Made by a program: the position numbers and the translations under genes. Below the pieces are notes generated by a model that saw only the letters and a program-made list of their open reading frames with translations, searched no databases and was not told the DNA's origin. A DNA stretch of 64,000 nt from Chloroflexota bacterium (GTDB lineage Bacteria > Chloroflexota > Anaerolineae > Anaerolineales > E44-bin32): positions 1 through 64,000 of the forward strand of contig JADFRQ010000001.1 in assembly GCA_022561215.1 (NCBI GenBank), written 5' to 3'. This document shows positions 18,334 to 27,926 of the stretch, one piece after another (positions within the stretch are counted from its first letter, which is position 1; every line of letters begins with the position of its first letter).

Positions 18334-19538
18334 TCCTCGTCTTGCTCCGCCTTATTATCATCCACTTCAGATTCATCTTTCGAATCTTGCTCAACGGTTG
18401 CCTCGTTGGGTTCAGAGGCAGCTGATTGTGCCTGCTCTGCTTTAACTTCATCCGCATCTGCCACAGTACCTTCAGCAATTTCCGCGACGCCATCGGATTC
18501 AGTTTTACGATCGGTAGGGCTATCTTCCTCCTCAGCGGCTTGATCCGAATCAGGTTCTTTCTCAGCATCCGGTTCATCTTCCCCGGCTTGCGCTTCAGCT
18601 TCGTCGCCGGCTTCAGCTTGTTCATCTTCCCCGGCTTGCACTTCAGCTTCGTCGGCAGGTGTAGCGGCCTCTTCCTCAACAGTCTCAACTTTGTCTTTTT
18701 CGGTTTCAGGGAGCGCGCGCTTTTCGTCATACTCGCCGGTCTGCAATTTTGCCAGAGTTGCGTCTCCCAAGAGTTCTTCATCCGTCAGTTCAACTTCTGG
18801 ATCGGCGGCGGGCTGCGGACTGGCGGCCGCTTCCTCTTCTACATCTACATCTTTGCGTAGCGCTTTGCCCTCGAGAACGGCATCAGCCATTTTGGTCGTC
18901 AATAACTTGATCGCGCGAATGGCATCATCATTCGATGGAATGACATAGTCAACGCCGCTGGGATCACAATTTGTATCGACCAGCGCGATAACGGGGATAT
19001 CGAGCAAATTGGCTTCATGAATGGCTGTTTCCTCACGGCGCACGTCGACAACGAAGATTAATTCAGGGACACCTTTCATATTACGTATTCCCCCTAAACG
19101 TTCTTCGAGTTTATCGATTTTCCGAGTCTTATTCAGCGCTTCCTTTTTCGTTAGGAATTCGAATTCTCCTTCATCTCTACGATGTTCCAAATTTTCGAGT
19201 TCCGTAATGCGGCTGCGAATTGTATTCCAGTTTGTAAGCGTGCCGCCCAGCCAACGCGAATTCACATAGGGCATTCCGCAGCGTTTGGCTTCCAATTCAA
19301 TGGATTCCTGGCCCTGACGCTTCGTTCCAATAAATAATATGTTCTTACCATCGGCAATTGAATCACGCACCAAGACGTATACATTTTCGAGTGCTTCCAA
19401 TGTCTGTTGCAAATCAATGATGTGAATTCCATTGCGTTCAGTGAAGATGTATCTCTTCATACGGGGATTCCACTTGCGTGTTCGGTGCCCAAAGTGGACT
19501 CCTGTTTCCAGGAGTGCTTTCATCGATATGACGGCCAT
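18330..19538 (-). CDS. rpsB: 30S ribosomal protein S2 with long acidic C-terminal extension (start refined; ATGA overlap with tsf)
   Basis: [41 protein letters not shown]...[34 protein letters not shown]; then E/D/A-rich tail. Confidence 0.95.
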   Translation of the reverse strand: MAVISMKALLETGVHFGHRTRKWNPRMKRYIFTERNGIHIIDLQQTLEALENVYVLVRDSIADGKNILFIGTKRQGQESIELEAKRCGMPYVNSRWLGGTLTNWNTIRSRITELENLEHRRDEGEFEFLTKKEALNKTRKIDKLEERLGGIRNMKGVPELIFVVDVRREETAIHEANLLDIPVIALVDTNCDPSGVDYVIPSNDDAIRAIKLLTTKMADAVLEGKALRKDVDVEEEAAASPQPAADPEVELTDEELLGDATLAKLQTGEYDEKRALPETEKDKVETVEEEAATPADEAEVQAGEDEQAEAGDEAEAQAGEDEPDAEKEPDSDQAAEEEDSPTDRKTESDGVAEIAEGTVADADEVKAEQAQSAASEPNEATVEQDSKDESEVDDNKAEQDEE

Positions 19539-19594
19539 GGGGTACTTCCTCCTACGCGTTATTCCTCCGCCATTATCATTCCTGCCTGAAACCG

Positions 19595-19680
19595 GGCGGC
19601 CACCCGGCACGCTCAAGCAAGTCTAATGGCGTGCGTGATTGCCCTCCAGGGGCAGAAATATTCCCGCCATTCCTGGCGGG
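19595..19680 (-). promoter_or_regulatory. candidate structured leader upstream of rpsB
   Basis: CCCGCCA-TTCC-TGGCGGG (19663-19680), a second small hairpin around TGCCC/GGGCA (~19639-19654) and a G/C-rich stem around 19595-19615. Confidence 0.35.
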
Positions 19681-19889
19681 AACCGACGTTGAGTATACCA
19701 CCCAGCCTTAGCCTCGTCAAAGCAAAGGTGCCCTTGGGCCGGTCGGCAATTGAAATCGGGCGCGTCCTGCGATTACGCGAGGATGTGCAACCCCGACCAT
19801 TTTTTGCGGCGAATTGAGTCATTCGACAACGTGCTGATCCACCTCGCCCAGCTTTCCGAGGCGGAAATTATGCACTTCGCCGCCCAACT

Positions 19890-20285
19890 TTAGCCGTCTG
19901 TTTTCGCGATATCATTCTTCCCTGTGATAGCAATTGCCACGGCGACGGCATGAAAGTTTGTGTGGCTCAGACTTATTGACCAGGATTGAATACCGAGTTC
20001 CGCAGCACGTGAACGCGCCCGGCCATAGAGCTGAAGCTTAGGTTCACGATTTGCTCCCGCCCTTATTTCGATATCTCGCCAACCGACGACCCCAATACCA
20101 GTTCCCAGGGCCTTGGCAACAGCTTCTTTTGCAGCAAAGCGCGCTGCCAAAGCAGGAGTTCTGCCGGCCGAATCAATTAGTTCTTGCGGTGTGTAGAAAC
20201 GTTCAAAAAATCGTTGGCCGTGACGTAAGATTGCGTTATCAATGCGGTCGACTTCGATAATATCTACACCTGAACGAATCATCAT
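19890..20285 (-). CDS. acpS: holo-[acyl-carrier-protein] synthase
   Basis: GVDIIEVDRIDNAILRHGQRFFERFYTPQEL, ARFAAKEAVAKALGTGI, SISLSHTNFHAVA. Confidence 0.95.
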   Translation of the reverse strand: MMIRSGVDIIEVDRIDNAILRHGQRFFERFYTPQELIDSAGRTPALAARFAAKEAVAKALGTGIGVVGWRDIEIRAGANREPKLQLYGRARSRAAELGIQSWSISLSHTNFHAVAVAIAITGKNDIAKTDG

Positions 20286-20300
20286 CTTTTCTCCGCTGAA

Positions 20301-21596
20301 TTAGGGGCCTGCAATTCCAATGGCAAGATTTTCGGTGTCAAGGAACTTATTGGCAATCGTGTGAATTTGATCGCGGGTGATCTCTGCGACTAGCCCTGGG
20401 TAGCGACGATAATAATCCAACCCCAGGCCATAACGTTCGATATGCACAATTGCACCTGCAACTCCTTCGTTTGATTCGAGCTGCCTCGGCAGACTCCCAA
20501 TAAAGTTGGCCTGATTATCGGTTATCTCTTCCTCGGTCACCCCGTTCTCGAGGAACTCACGAATTTCAGTGATGATCAAATCGATTGCTTTCTCGACATT
20601 TTCCGGATTAACCCCCGCTACCACTCGCCATGCGCCCGGTCCCGGGCCACCGGCCAAAGAACTCGCCGCATAATAGGCCAGGCCGGATTTAACACGCACA
20701 CTATCCCCGATTCGCCCCATCATTCCAAAACGGCCAAGGATGTTATTGCCCAGAACGGCAGCGAGGTAGTCTGGCTCATAACGACTGGGACCCGGAACAC
20801 CCAACACAACATCACTCTGGCTCTTGCCCTCTAATTTAATTTCGTGTCTCTGGATGCCTTCGAGTGGGCTCAGACTTGGCAGTGGATTGATTACGGCCTG
20901 CTCCGCGTTTTGCCAATCCGCAAATATACTTTCTACAAGATCAAGAACGACGTCGACGGAAACCCCTCCCACCACGACAATTACCATGCCTTGCGGGCCA
21001 ATCAGCTTTTGATGAATTGCCCGCAAATCTTTCACAGCAAGTTCCCGTATGGTCTCGGGAAAGCCGTCCCCCGGTTGGCCATAAGGATGACCGTCATAGG
21101 CAAGTTCGTTAAACGCGAGATGCGCTCTCGCCCCTGTATTTTGATCCCTAATGGCGAGCGACGTCAGCTTTTCTGCCATTAATCGATCAAACTGATCCTC
21201 CGGAAATGCGGGGTTTCGCAAGACGTCGGACAAGAGTTGGAGAATCAAATCGAGATCCTCCGCCAAACTTTTTCCAAAATATGCAGAACTGTGCTTTCCC
21301 GATCCAATACTTAGTGTGGCCCCAATGGATTCGATCGATTCGTAAATCTCTTGGAATGAGCGCGTCTTCGTGCCTCGCATGAGCGCCGATACCATAAATT
21401 CAGAAAGGCCAGCTTTCTCTGCAGGTTCCTCGAGTGATCCACCCATAATATATCCGGAGACCACCACGGACGGGCTGGAGAAATTTTCCCGAACGAGAAT
21501 GGTGATTCCGTTCTTCAATTCCACGCGACGGATCGTATCCGGGCCCGGAAGGGTTTTTAATTCTAATGTAGGAAGTGCTAGGTTTTTCTTAACCAC
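20301..21596 (-). CDS. M16 family metallopeptidase (non-catalytic-looking partner; start refined to internal GTG)
   Basis: M16 fold sequence (LKNGITILVRENFSSPSVVVSGYIMGGSLEEPAEKAGLSEFMVSALMRGT) without HxxEH. Confidence 0.85.
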   Translation of the reverse strand: MVKKNLALPTLELKTLPGPDTIRRVELKNGITILVRENFSSPSVVVSGYIMGGSLEEPAEKAGLSEFMVSALMRGTKTRSFQEIYESIESIGATLSIGSGKHSSAYFGKSLAEDLDLILQLLSDVLRNPAFPEDQFDRLMAEKLTSLAIRDQNTGARAHLAFNELAYDGHPYGQPGDGFPETIRELAVKDLRAIHQKLIGPQGMVIVVVGGVSVDVVLDLVESIFADWQNAEQAVINPLPSLSPLEGIQRHEIKLEGKSQSDVVLGVPGPSRYEPDYLAAVLGNNILGRFGMMGRIGDSVRVKSGLAYYAASSLAGGPGPGAWRVVAGVNPENVEKAIDLIITEIREFLENGVTEEEITDNQANFIGSLPRQLESNEGVAGAIVHIERYGLGLDYYRRYPGLVAEITRDQIHTIANKFLDTENLAIGIAGP

Positions 21597-22887
21597 TTGA
21601 ATTTCCTTCCGTCGGTCGGTATATTCCCAATACCCTGTTGGAAGGTTGCAGATATTTCCGTGCAATTTCCATAACTTGCTCTGAATTTACTTCGGCAACT
21701 CGTTCTAGGTAGGTTTCAAACCACTCGTACGTGGCAAACATTTCTGAAAAACCGAGCCATAAAGCTACATTTGTTGTGCTCTCGCTTCCGTACGCGAAAA
21801 GAGCGCGGGCTTGTTTTATGGCTTTCGCAATTTCCGAAGAGTCAACTTTCGTCTGCAAGAGTCGATCAATCTCCTCATCCAAGATTCTTTGCACCTTGTC
21901 AGGGTCACCATCCCCACGAACCGTCGCGCGAATGGAATATACAAAAGGATCGATCGTCGCCGCAAGGCTTCCGGAGACTGCCGCCGCCAATTCGCCCTCC
22001 ACTAACCTGCGATACAATCGCGAAGTTTTATTTGAAATTCCCCCTCCAGACAGTCCGACGCTTGAAGCTCCGCTCAACACGCTATCCAACACCGAAAGAA
22101 CCATAAAATCTGGATGATCGCCTGGTGGCGCATGATAGACAACCTCCACAAAAGGCGTTGTGCCAGGCCCCTCCAGGGTTACGCGGCGTTCTCCTTTCTG
22201 CTGGGGCTCTTCTCGTGACTTAAAATCAGGCTTGGGACTGCTGGCAATTTCCCCAAAATAATCTTGAATTTTTTCAAGAACCGTTTCGGTATCAAAATCA
22301 CCTGCGATCGCGAGCAGGGCATTGCTGGGCGTGTAATATTCGCGGTAATGGTTGTATAAATCATCGCGGCTGATCGTTTCCAGATCGACCATGTCGCCAA
22401 TCACCCCGTGATGATAGGAATGAACGCGAAATGACATGGCTTGAATTTCTTCCCCTAAACGATTGGTCGGTTCATTTTCATGTCCTTGGCGTTCGGAAAT
22501 AATGACGGTTCTTTCGGATTCAACGTCATCGGGGTCGAACACACTATTCACCATACGGTCCGCTTCCAGCTTCAGTGCGAGGTCGAGTCGATCAGAAGGG
22601 AGGGTTTCATAATAGGCTGTCCAATCCACCCAGGTCATTGCATTCCAAACCCCACCATCGCGGGCAATAGCGCGATCAAGCATTCCACCAGGATAAGTTG
22701 GCGTGCCTTTGAATTGCATGTGTTCGACCCAATGCGATATTCCGGTTGTACCTGGTTTTTCGTTCCGCGAACCGACGCGATACCAGATCCAACTACTGAT
22801 TAACGGTGTGGTTCGGATTTCCTTTAATCGTATGGTCAGACCGTTCGCGAGAGTCTTTTTAACAATCCCATTTTCAGCTTCGGTCAT
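21589..22887 (-). CDS. M16 family metallopeptidase (catalytic-type partner)
   Basis: [15 protein letters not shown] motif (HxxEH), [26 protein letters not shown]. Confidence 0.93.
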   Translation of the reverse strand: MTEAENGIVKKTLANGLTIRLKEIRTTPLISSWIWYRVGSRNEKPGTTGISHWVEHMQFKGTPTYPGGMLDRAIARDGGVWNAMTWVDWTAYYETLPSDRLDLALKLEADRMVNSVFDPDDVESERTVIISERQGHENEPTNRLGEEIQAMSFRVHSYHHGVIGDMVDLETISRDDLYNHYREYYTPSNALLAIAGDFDTETVLEKIQDYFGEIASSPKPDFKSREEPQQKGERRVTLEGPGTTPFVEVVYHAPPGDHPDFMVLSVLDSVLSGASSVGLSGGGISNKTSRLYRRLVEGELAAAVSGSLAATIDPFVYSIRATVRGDGDPDKVQRILDEEIDRLLQTKVDSSEIAKAIKQARALFAYGSESTTNVALWLGFSEMFATYEWFETYLERVAEVNSEQVMEIARKYLQPSNRVLGIYRPTEGNSSG

Positions 22888-24236
22888 CGGCCCGTAATCC
22901 TTTCCAAGGCTTCTCCCTGGGCTGCGAGCTGCGTTCGGCCGTAGCCTCTCCCCATTCCCCGGTAACGAAATCCTAGTTGCCTCATCTGATCCGGATCGTA
23001 AATATTGCGACCATCAACCACAATCGGCTGCTTTAGTGTATCGCGTAAACGCTCTAGATCGAGCTGCTTAAATTCATTCCATTCCGTACATACAATGATG
23101 GCATCACAGCCCTCTGCAAGCTGATAAGGATCATCTGCCATAATAATGTCGGGCATAAGCTCGCTGGCACGCGGCATGGCAACTGGATCGTAGGCGCGCA
23201 CCTTCGCACCACGATCAATTAGTCGTTGGGCAATCTCTAGCGCAGGTGCATCGCGCAAATCATCCGTATTGGGTTTAAAAGTTAACCCCAAAAGACCAAT
23301 AACTTTTCCCTTTAGTCCCCCCAGGAGCTGATCCGTTTTCTCAATAATTTGCAGGCGCTGACCCGTATTGATATCCAATACCGCTTGTAGAAGTTGAGAA
23401 TCGCGACCTTGCTCTTCCGCCATAAATGCCAAGGCCATGACATCCTTTGGAAAGCATGATCCTCCGAACCCCAGCCCGGCATCGAGGAAAGAATGCCCAA
23501 TGCGCGGGTCATATCCCATGCCTGCCGCTACCTCTTTTACATCTGCGCCAAGGGCTTCACAAATATTTGCGATTTCATTAATGAAGGAGATTTTGGTCGC
23601 TAAAAGTGCATTCGAAGCATATTTGATCATTTCTGCCGTGCGCAAGTCACAAATTACGATTGGCGAACGCAGGGAAAAGTGCAGTTGGGCAACCCTATCC
23701 GCTGCCTCGCGATCTAACGATCCCAACACAATACGCGAGGGGTTCATGAAGTCGCCAATGGCCGCGCCTTCGCGGAGGAACTCAGGGTTGGAAACCACGG
23801 AAAAATCGATCGGTTTTGGTTGATGTGAACGAATGATTTCTGCCACCCAATCGCCGGTACCAACGGGAACCGTTGATTTGTTGATAACAATCACGGGTTT
23901 GGTCATCGCTTTCGCAATGGAAATAGCCGCGGATCGGACATGCTGCAAATCAGCCTCTCCATCAACACCTGACGGCGTGCCTACCGCGATAAAAACAAAA
24001 TCCGCGACCGCCAAGGCCTCAGGGTAGGATGTAGTGAAGCTCAATCGATTTGCTACTACATTCCTCGCAACCAATTCCTCCAATCCAGGTTCATAGATGG
24101 GAAGTTTGCCGTCTATTAACCCGGAAATCCTGTCTGCGTCGATATCGAGTGCGACAACTCGATTACCAAGATCGGAAAAACAAGCGCTGGTGACCAATCC
24201 GACGTAACCAACACCAATCACAGAAATTTGCTTCAT
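22884..24236 (-). CDS. ugd: UDP-glucose 6-dehydrogenase
   Basis: [75 protein letters not shown]. Confidence 0.96.
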   Translation of the reverse strand: MKQISVIGVGYVGLVTSACFSDLGNRVVALDIDADRISGLIDGKLPIYEPGLEELVARNVVANRLSFTTSYPEALAVADFVFIAVGTPSGVDGEADLQHVRSAAISIAKAMTKPVIVINKSTVPVGTGDWVAEIIRSHQPKPIDFSVVSNPEFLREGAAIGDFMNPSRIVLGSLDREAADRVAQLHFSLRSPIVICDLRTAEMIKYASNALLATKISFINEIANICEALGADVKEVAAGMGYDPRIGHSFLDAGLGFGGSCFPKDVMALAFMAEEQGRDSQLLQAVLDINTGQRLQIIEKTDQLLGGLKGKVIGLLGLTFKPNTDDLRDAPALEIAQRLIDRGAKVRAYDPVAMPRASELMPDIIMADDPYQLAEGCDAIIVCTEWNEFKQLDLERLRDTLKQPIVVDGRNIYDPDQMRQLGFRYRGMGRGYGRTQLAAQGEALERITGR

Positions 24237-24438
24237 TCATCCTCCTCGAGTACCCCGAGCCAGAGATGGGGAAATAATACCATGCCCTTCCCAGTGGAGA
24301 AATCACGCGCTTGTTAAAAGTCATGCAAGGTGAGTGACACTGCTCACTTGTTTTCAAGCACTCGTTCAAAGTATTCTACAGACAATGTAGATAAAGTTTA
24401 TCCCTGTACTTTGGCACGTTCCAAATGAAGGAGAAATC

Positions 24439-24840
24439 ATGCAAATTACGAAACAAGCTGATTACGCTGTCCGGGCCGTCATGTATTTATCGGCCCATGG
24501 GCGTCGTCATCGGATGGCAACCAACAAAATCGCTATGGATCAGAAAATCCCCCTGTCATTTCTGGCCAAGATAATCTCTCAACTCTCCATTGCTGGTGTC
24601 GTGCACACCATGCGTGGTGCAAAAGGTGGCGTGACGCTGTCACGCCCCGCGAGTGAGATATCGCTCCTGGATGTCGTCGAAGCCATTGATGGACCGATCA
24701 CGTTGAACGAATGCGTGCTTGATGCCAGCGTTTGCCCATTTGGGGAGAACTGCAAGGTGCACGAAGTTTGGTGCGAGGCGCACACCGACCTGATGAATAA
24801 ACTTGGGGCGACAGATTTTCAGACACTCGTCTCTGGTTGA
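24439..24840 (+). CDS. Rrf2 family transcriptional regulator with probable Fe-S cysteines
   Basis: MQITKQADYAVRAVMYLSAHG; helix-turn-helix; CPFGENCKVHEVWC cysteine pattern. Confidence 0.92.
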   Translation: MQITKQADYAVRAVMYLSAHGRRHRMATNKIAMDQKIPLSFLAKIISQLSIAGVVHTMRGAKGGVTLSRPASEISLLDVVEAIDGPITLNECVLDASVCPFGENCKVHEVWCEAHTDLMNKLGATDFQTLVSG

Positions 24841-24920
24841 TCCGTTCCACCTTCAGTATTTAGCTGTCAACCCATTCTGCTCTTGGTTTTGGTGCAAAGT
24901 GGGTCTTTTCGTCCCGCTGG

Positions 24921-24947
24921 GAAGGGCGCCGGTACGACGCCCCTACG
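24921..24947. repeat. short GGGCG...CGCCCCTACG dispersed palindromic repeat
   Basis: gaagggcgccggtacgacgcccctacg; related to a copy inside the MITE-like element at 4395-4436. Confidence 0.4.
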
Positions 24948-25071
24948 ACCTGATACTGTGTGTGCGATAGTGCCTTGGGATAGGGCTCTGTCTTCCGGCC
25001 TGATCCCCCCAGGTAAATTCTTCCCGCACTTGAACGCTGGCCGCAGCGCCGGGGTTCCCTTGCCCCAACAC

Positions 25072-25135
25072 GCCATTCTGAGGCGGAGCTGTGTGCAGGC
25101 GAAGGTTCTCGTTTTCCGAGGATTGAAGGCCTGGC
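25072..25135. repeat. diverged copy of the CATTCTGAG...TCTCGTTTTCC dispersed repeat
   Basis: cattctgaggcggag...gcgaaggttctcgttttccgagg. Confidence 0.4.
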
Positions 25136-25489
25136 TGATGGAAAGTTATGACCCCGCCCATCCGTTCCGCAAGAGTTACTGCTCAGGATGGCATTCCGCG
25201 TATAAAGGTGCAATGTATTTCTATCGTATATTACATCTGAGAATTCCACCAAACGCATGCAGGCGGTTTTTTTTTCGGAAAAGTATGTCTCCCCCCGTCT
25301 CCTTCATTGGGTACTATGATTCTAAGTCCTCTACCGCAGTGTCATAAGGCTCAAGTCGCTCCCATCCATCGGCTTCATGATTGATGTGCCGAAGGGAGAG
25401 AAAACGACCCCGTGATCGAGTGATCCCAGGCAAACGTGGGATAATGAGGGGGGTTGAAGGCTGAATTCATGCGGAAAGGGGACCATACC

Positions 25490-26002
25490 ATGCAAGTTTT
25501 TGAGGCCATTCGAATGAAACGTGCGGTGCGGAAATTCAGTGACCGGCAGTTATCCGAGGAAGATAGGCTCACCATTCTGAATGCCGGGCGCCGAGCGCAA
25601 TCTTCGAAGAATACGCAACCCTGGCATTTCCTCGCCATAAAGGCCAGGCCACAATTGGAGGCTTTATCCAGCCTGGGAACATATGCCGGCCATGTTGCCG
25701 GCGCAGCATTTGCGGTGGCCATACTGACACCGGATCCCGATCAGAATTGGTCAATTGTCTTCGATGTTGGGCAAGCTGCAGCATACATGCAGCTCGCAGC
25801 ATGGGAACGCGGCATTGGATCGTGCCTGGCAACGATCTATGACCATAACAAAGCAAAAGACGTATTGGGATTACCAGAGGACATCCATATTCGTATTGCG
25901 ATCTCCTTTGGATACCCATTAAAACCTGGCGATATGACCGCGGCCCCGCGGCGTGACGGCAGGAAAGAATTACGTGAAATCACCCATTATGAGGTCTGGT
26001 GA
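25490..26002 (+). CDS. nitroreductase family protein (start refined)
   Basis: AIRMKRAVRKFSDRQLSEEDRLTILNAGRRAQSSKNTQPWHFLAI. Confidence 0.93.
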   Translation: MQVFEAIRMKRAVRKFSDRQLSEEDRLTILNAGRRAQSSKNTQPWHFLAIKARPQLEALSSLGTYAGHVAGAAFAVAILTPDPDQNWSIVFDVGQAAAYMQLAAWERGIGSCLATIYDHNKAKDVLGLPEDIHIRIAISFGYPLKPGDMTAAPRRDGRKELREITHYEVW

Positions 26003-26078
26003 TCTTGTGTTGGCAAACGCATTCGAACTGCGTGACATCCCCTGACAATTGCTTAAAGACAGGAAAAAATTGGGTACC

Positions 26079-27356
26079 ATGCGCGCCGATCTGATTATCC
26101 ATTCTTCCCCACAACTGCTTACGATAAAAGGCGGCAGGCAGCGCGGTGAGTCATTTGGTGAATTAAATATCATCGAGGATGGCGCGCTGGCAATTGGCGG
26201 GGAAAACATAATCGGTGTTGGAAAATCCCAGCTCATTCGCCAGCAATTTAAGGCGCAGCACGAAATAAACGCTCGCGGAAAGATCCTGATGCCGGGTTTT
26301 GTGGACCCGCATACTCATCTGGTGTGGGTGGGTGACCGTGCAGCGGAGTTTGAACAACGCATTGCCGGGGCATCCTATATGCAAATTATGAAAGCTGGTG
26401 GAGGCATCATGGGCACCGTGATGAAAACACGCGCGGCCTCGATCGAGGAAATGATCGCTAGCGCGCAACCCCGGATGGATCGCATGCTGCGTTACGGAAC
26501 CACCACGGCCGAAGCAAAATCGGGCTACGGATTGGATACAACCAGTGAACTAAAGATCCTGGAGACAATCATGCGCCTGCAGAATGAATCTGCACTTGAG
26601 TTAACGCCTACCTTTCTGGGCGCACATGCAATCCCCAGCGAATTTTCTGACGATCCACAAGCCTATGCCGATCTGGTCAGCCAGGAAATGTTGCCTGCAG
26701 TACACGCCTGGTGGTTGCAAAACTTCCCGGAGGAGGCGTTGCCCTTCAACGATGTTTTCTGCGAAGAGGGGGCTTTCACCCTCGCACAATCGAAGCAAAT
26801 CATGGATGCGGCAATGCATTTAGGTTTTCCGCTCAAGATCCATGCCGATGAGTTTGCCGCGTTAGGTGGCACTCGGTTAGCAGTTGATCTCGCAGCGGTT
26901 TCCGCTGACCACTTGGTGAGCACTCCAGCGGATGAGATCCGGGCCCTTGGGAAATCGGGGACAATTGCTGTTTCACTACCGTGCACCCCGTTTGGATTGT
27001 CTGCGGAGGCTTACACGCCGGCGAGCGCGATCCTGGAGGCTGGAGGTTGTCTTGCAATCGCCACCGACCTGAATCCGGGAACTGCATGGTGCGAAAGTAT
27101 GCAATTCTCTATTGCATTGGCTTGCCGCTACCTCAGAATTACGCCTGCCCAAGCCATTGTTGCCGCGACCATTAATGCTGCTGCCGCGATCTCACACGAC
27201 GATAGAATTGGAAGTATGGAAGAGGGAAAACAGGCCGATGTATTGATCTTAGATATTGACGATTATAGACATCTGGGCTATCGCTTCGGAACCAATCTTG
27301 TAACTACGGTAATAAAAAAAGGAAAAGTCGTAATCAGCGATGATGAACATCATTGA
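26079..27356 (+). CDS. hutI: imidazolonepropionase (start refined)
   Basis: MPGFVDPHTHLVWVGDRAAEFEQRIAGASYMQI, KSGYGLDTTSELKILETI, LGAHAIPSEF, KIHADEFAALGG, ATDLNPGTAW. Confidence 0.96.
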   Translation: MRADLIIHSSPQLLTIKGGRQRGESFGELNIIEDGALAIGGENIIGVGKSQLIRQQFKAQHEINARGKILMPGFVDPHTHLVWVGDRAAEFEQRIAGASYMQIMKAGGGIMGTVMKTRAASIEEMIASAQPRMDRMLRYGTTTAEAKSGYGLDTTSELKILETIMRLQNESALELTPTFLGAHAIPSEFSDDPQAYADLVSQEMLPAVHAWWLQNFPEEALPFNDVFCEEGAFTLAQSKQIMDAAMHLGFPLKIHADEFAALGGTRLAVDLAAVSADHLVSTPADEIRALGKSGTIAVSLPCTPFGLSAEAYTPASAILEAGGCLAIATDLNPGTAWCESMQFSIALACRYLRITPAQAIVAATINAAAAISHDDRIGSMEEGKQADVLILDIDDYRHLGYRFGTNLVTTVIKKGKVVISDDEHH

Positions 27357-27404
27357 AAATGATCATTTGTGAAGATGTTCTTCTACAAAGAATAAGGAGA
27401 AGCG

Positions 27405-27572
27405 ATGAACCTTGAGGGAATATACAACCTTTTCTTGGTACTTGTAGTAGTCGCAATTGGTTGGACAATCGTCAGGACTGTTTTCAAACTCACGATGCGC
27501 TTGTTTTCAATCGGCTGTTTCGCGATCGTGGTTCTCATCGGCATCGGTTGGATTCTTGGCTTGGTTGGATAA
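27405..27572 (+). CDS. small hydrophobic membrane protein, 55 aa
   Basis: MNLEGIYNLFLVLVVVAIGWTIVRTVFKLTMRLFSIGCFAIVVLIGIGWILGLVG read from sequence; aaggag RBS upstream; below ORF-track size cutoff. Confidence 0.6.
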   Translation: MNLEGIYNLFLVLVVVAIGWTIVRTVFKLTMRLFSIGCFAIVVLIGIGWILGLVG

Positions 27573-27585
27573 GACGCAGATGATC

Positions 27586-27780
27586 TTATCGCCTGGGAAC
27601 GACGATCCAAAAAAGGAGATAAGCCCCCAATCCAGGTATTCCGCCCGGAATCAGCGCTAGAAGAAATGCCAATCGAAACCAATTTGCGCTCAAACCGAAA
27701 AATTCTCCTAATCCACCACAGACTCCGGCGATCATGCGTCGATCACGCGACCGTCTCAGTTTAGCAGGATTTGCCATCAA
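27586..27780 (-). CDS. PspC domain protein
   Basis: LRRSRDRRMIAGVCGGLGEFFGLSANWFRLAFLLALIPGGIPGLGAYLLFWIVVP. Confidence 0.92.
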   Translation of the reverse strand: MMANPAKLRRSRDRRMIAGVCGGLGEFFGLSANWFRLAFLLALIPGGIPGLGAYLLFWIVVPRR

Positions 27781-27865
27781 TTGCCTCCATGTCTATGAAG
27801 AGTATTCAATATTCTGGCACAAGAATCCGCTTGCACAGGACAAGCAACTGACTTTCTACAGAAAT

Positions 27866-27900
27866 AAAACCAGCCCATGTCAAATTATGGGCTGGTTTTT
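27866..27900. terminator. intrinsic terminator (potentially bidirectional) downstream of groEL
   Basis: AAAACCAGCCCAT-GTCAAATT-ATGGGCTGGTTTTT. Confidence 0.8.
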
Positions 27901-27926
27901 GTCCTGCTAGCGATTTTATCTCCCGT

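Noticed and set aside
18308-18781. 157-aa minus-strand ORF (K/R/L/P rich) and 18426-18860 plus ORF overlapping rpsB tail
   Set aside because: Alternate-frame shadows of the repetitive acidic S2 extension; composition explained by codon bias.
19613-19822. 69-aa minus ORF upstream of rpsB
   Set aside because: Overlaps the structured leader region; no RBS or family resemblance.
24860-25350. Overlapping ORFs 24883-25347 (+) and 24860-25258 (-)
   Set aside because: Repeat-containing low-conservation-looking sequence; no domain or good RBS.
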